Shown here one piece after another: positions 63,012 through 63,117 of a DNA stretch of 63,117 bases (positions are counted from its first letter, which is position 1; each line of letters opens with the position of its first letter). Made by a program: the position numbers and the translations under genes. This stretch comes from Candidatus Salinicoccus stercoripullorum (GTDB lineage: Bacteria; Bacillota; Bacilli; Staphylococcales; Salinicoccaceae): assembly GCA_019113295.1 (NCBI GenBank), contig DXHR01000028.1, forward strand, positions 1-63,117. The letters are read 5' to 3'. The notes beneath the pieces were generated by a model. That model was given only the letters and a program-made list of their open reading frames with translations, was not told the DNA's origin and made no database searches.

Positions 63012-63044
63012 AATGCGGCTCATCGCATCCATATTGAATATGTA

Positions 63045-63117
63045 CTGCCCGGCAGCGTCCTACTCTTGCGGGACGTCAGTCCAACTACCATCGGCGCTGG
63101 AGAGCTTAACTGCTGTG
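63045..63117 (-). rRNA. rrf: 5S ribosomal RNA, 3' part
   Basis: The minus strand reads the 3' half of 5S rRNA, including AGTTAAGCTCTCCAGCGCCG, GATGGTAGTTGGACTGACG and the end GACGCTGCCGGGCAG. The 5' part lies beyond the window. The 3' end is placed near 63045 by the terminal stem; the exact end may differ by one or two bases. A terminator follows about 33 bases downstream. Confidence 0.93.

Overview
The window reads as chromosomal DNA of a halotolerant Staphylococcaceae-type Firmicute, most likely Salinicoccus or a close relative (inference). Supporting signs are coding DNA of near-balanced GC, strong AGGAGG-type ribosome binding sites with frequent GTG and TTG starts, a staphylococcal class I fructose-bisphosphate aldolase, a 7Fe-type ferredoxin, a PBP2a-like penicillin-binding protein, groESL beside an mroQ-like protease gene, and a Bacillus-like order of tsaE-tsaB-rimI-tsaD, ABC-F, rex and tatAC. 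No phage, insertion sequence, tRNA or CRISPR array was seen. The right edge enters the 3' end of a 5S rRNA gene on the minus strand.

Layout. 1-11,640: small membrane proteins, stress and redox enzymes, three DHA2-type drug exporters around a MarR regulator, peptidase T, and ddl-NUDIX-acetyltransferase. 11,640-26,500: ABC exporter, NhaC antiporter, a phenylalanine-biosynthesis operon (leader peptide, pheA, an amino-acid symporter), an RND exporter, nitroreductase, M20 hydrolase, DMT and TDT transporters. 26,500-31,660: guanine riboswitch-xpt-pbuX, a small DoxX-like protein, an FAD monooxygenase and a phosphodiesterase. 31,740-37,510: a seven-gene operon with LacI regulator, 6-phospho-3-hexuloisomerase, a TRAP transporter, ribose-5-phosphate isomerase and 3-hexulose-6-phosphate synthase. 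37,570-47,250: hydrolase, pentapeptide-repeat protein, aldolase, cold-shock protein, an 82-bp GC-rich tandem repeat, proBA, a MecA-type PBP, ferredoxin and a second symporter. 47,400-63,117: groESL, mroQ-like, oligoendopeptidase, an LPXTG surface protein, an RpiR regulator, a rex-tatA-tatC-GH32-like cluster, an ABC-F ATPase, a DnaA-box cluster, tsaE-tsaB-rimI-tsaD, and the rRNA operon end.

Three things stand out. (1) The pheA leader carries a 19-codon ORF with four Phe codons followed by five mutually exclusive RNA segments, the complete logic of ribosome-mediated transcription attenuation; this mechanism is unusual in Firmicutes, which mostly use T-boxes. The co-transcribed symporter has lost the arginine that selects acidic substrates. 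(2) The gene after tatC encodes a full-length GH32 (sucrase-like) protein in which all three catalytic carboxylates are replaced, so it is a probable pseudoenzyme. (3) The TRAP/HPS/PHI/RpiA operon joins carboxylate import to ribulose-monophosphate chemistry with no kinase or dehydrogenase inside it, so its substrate is unknown. Start sites below were often moved downstream of the longest reading frame because a well-spaced ribosome binding site lies there.
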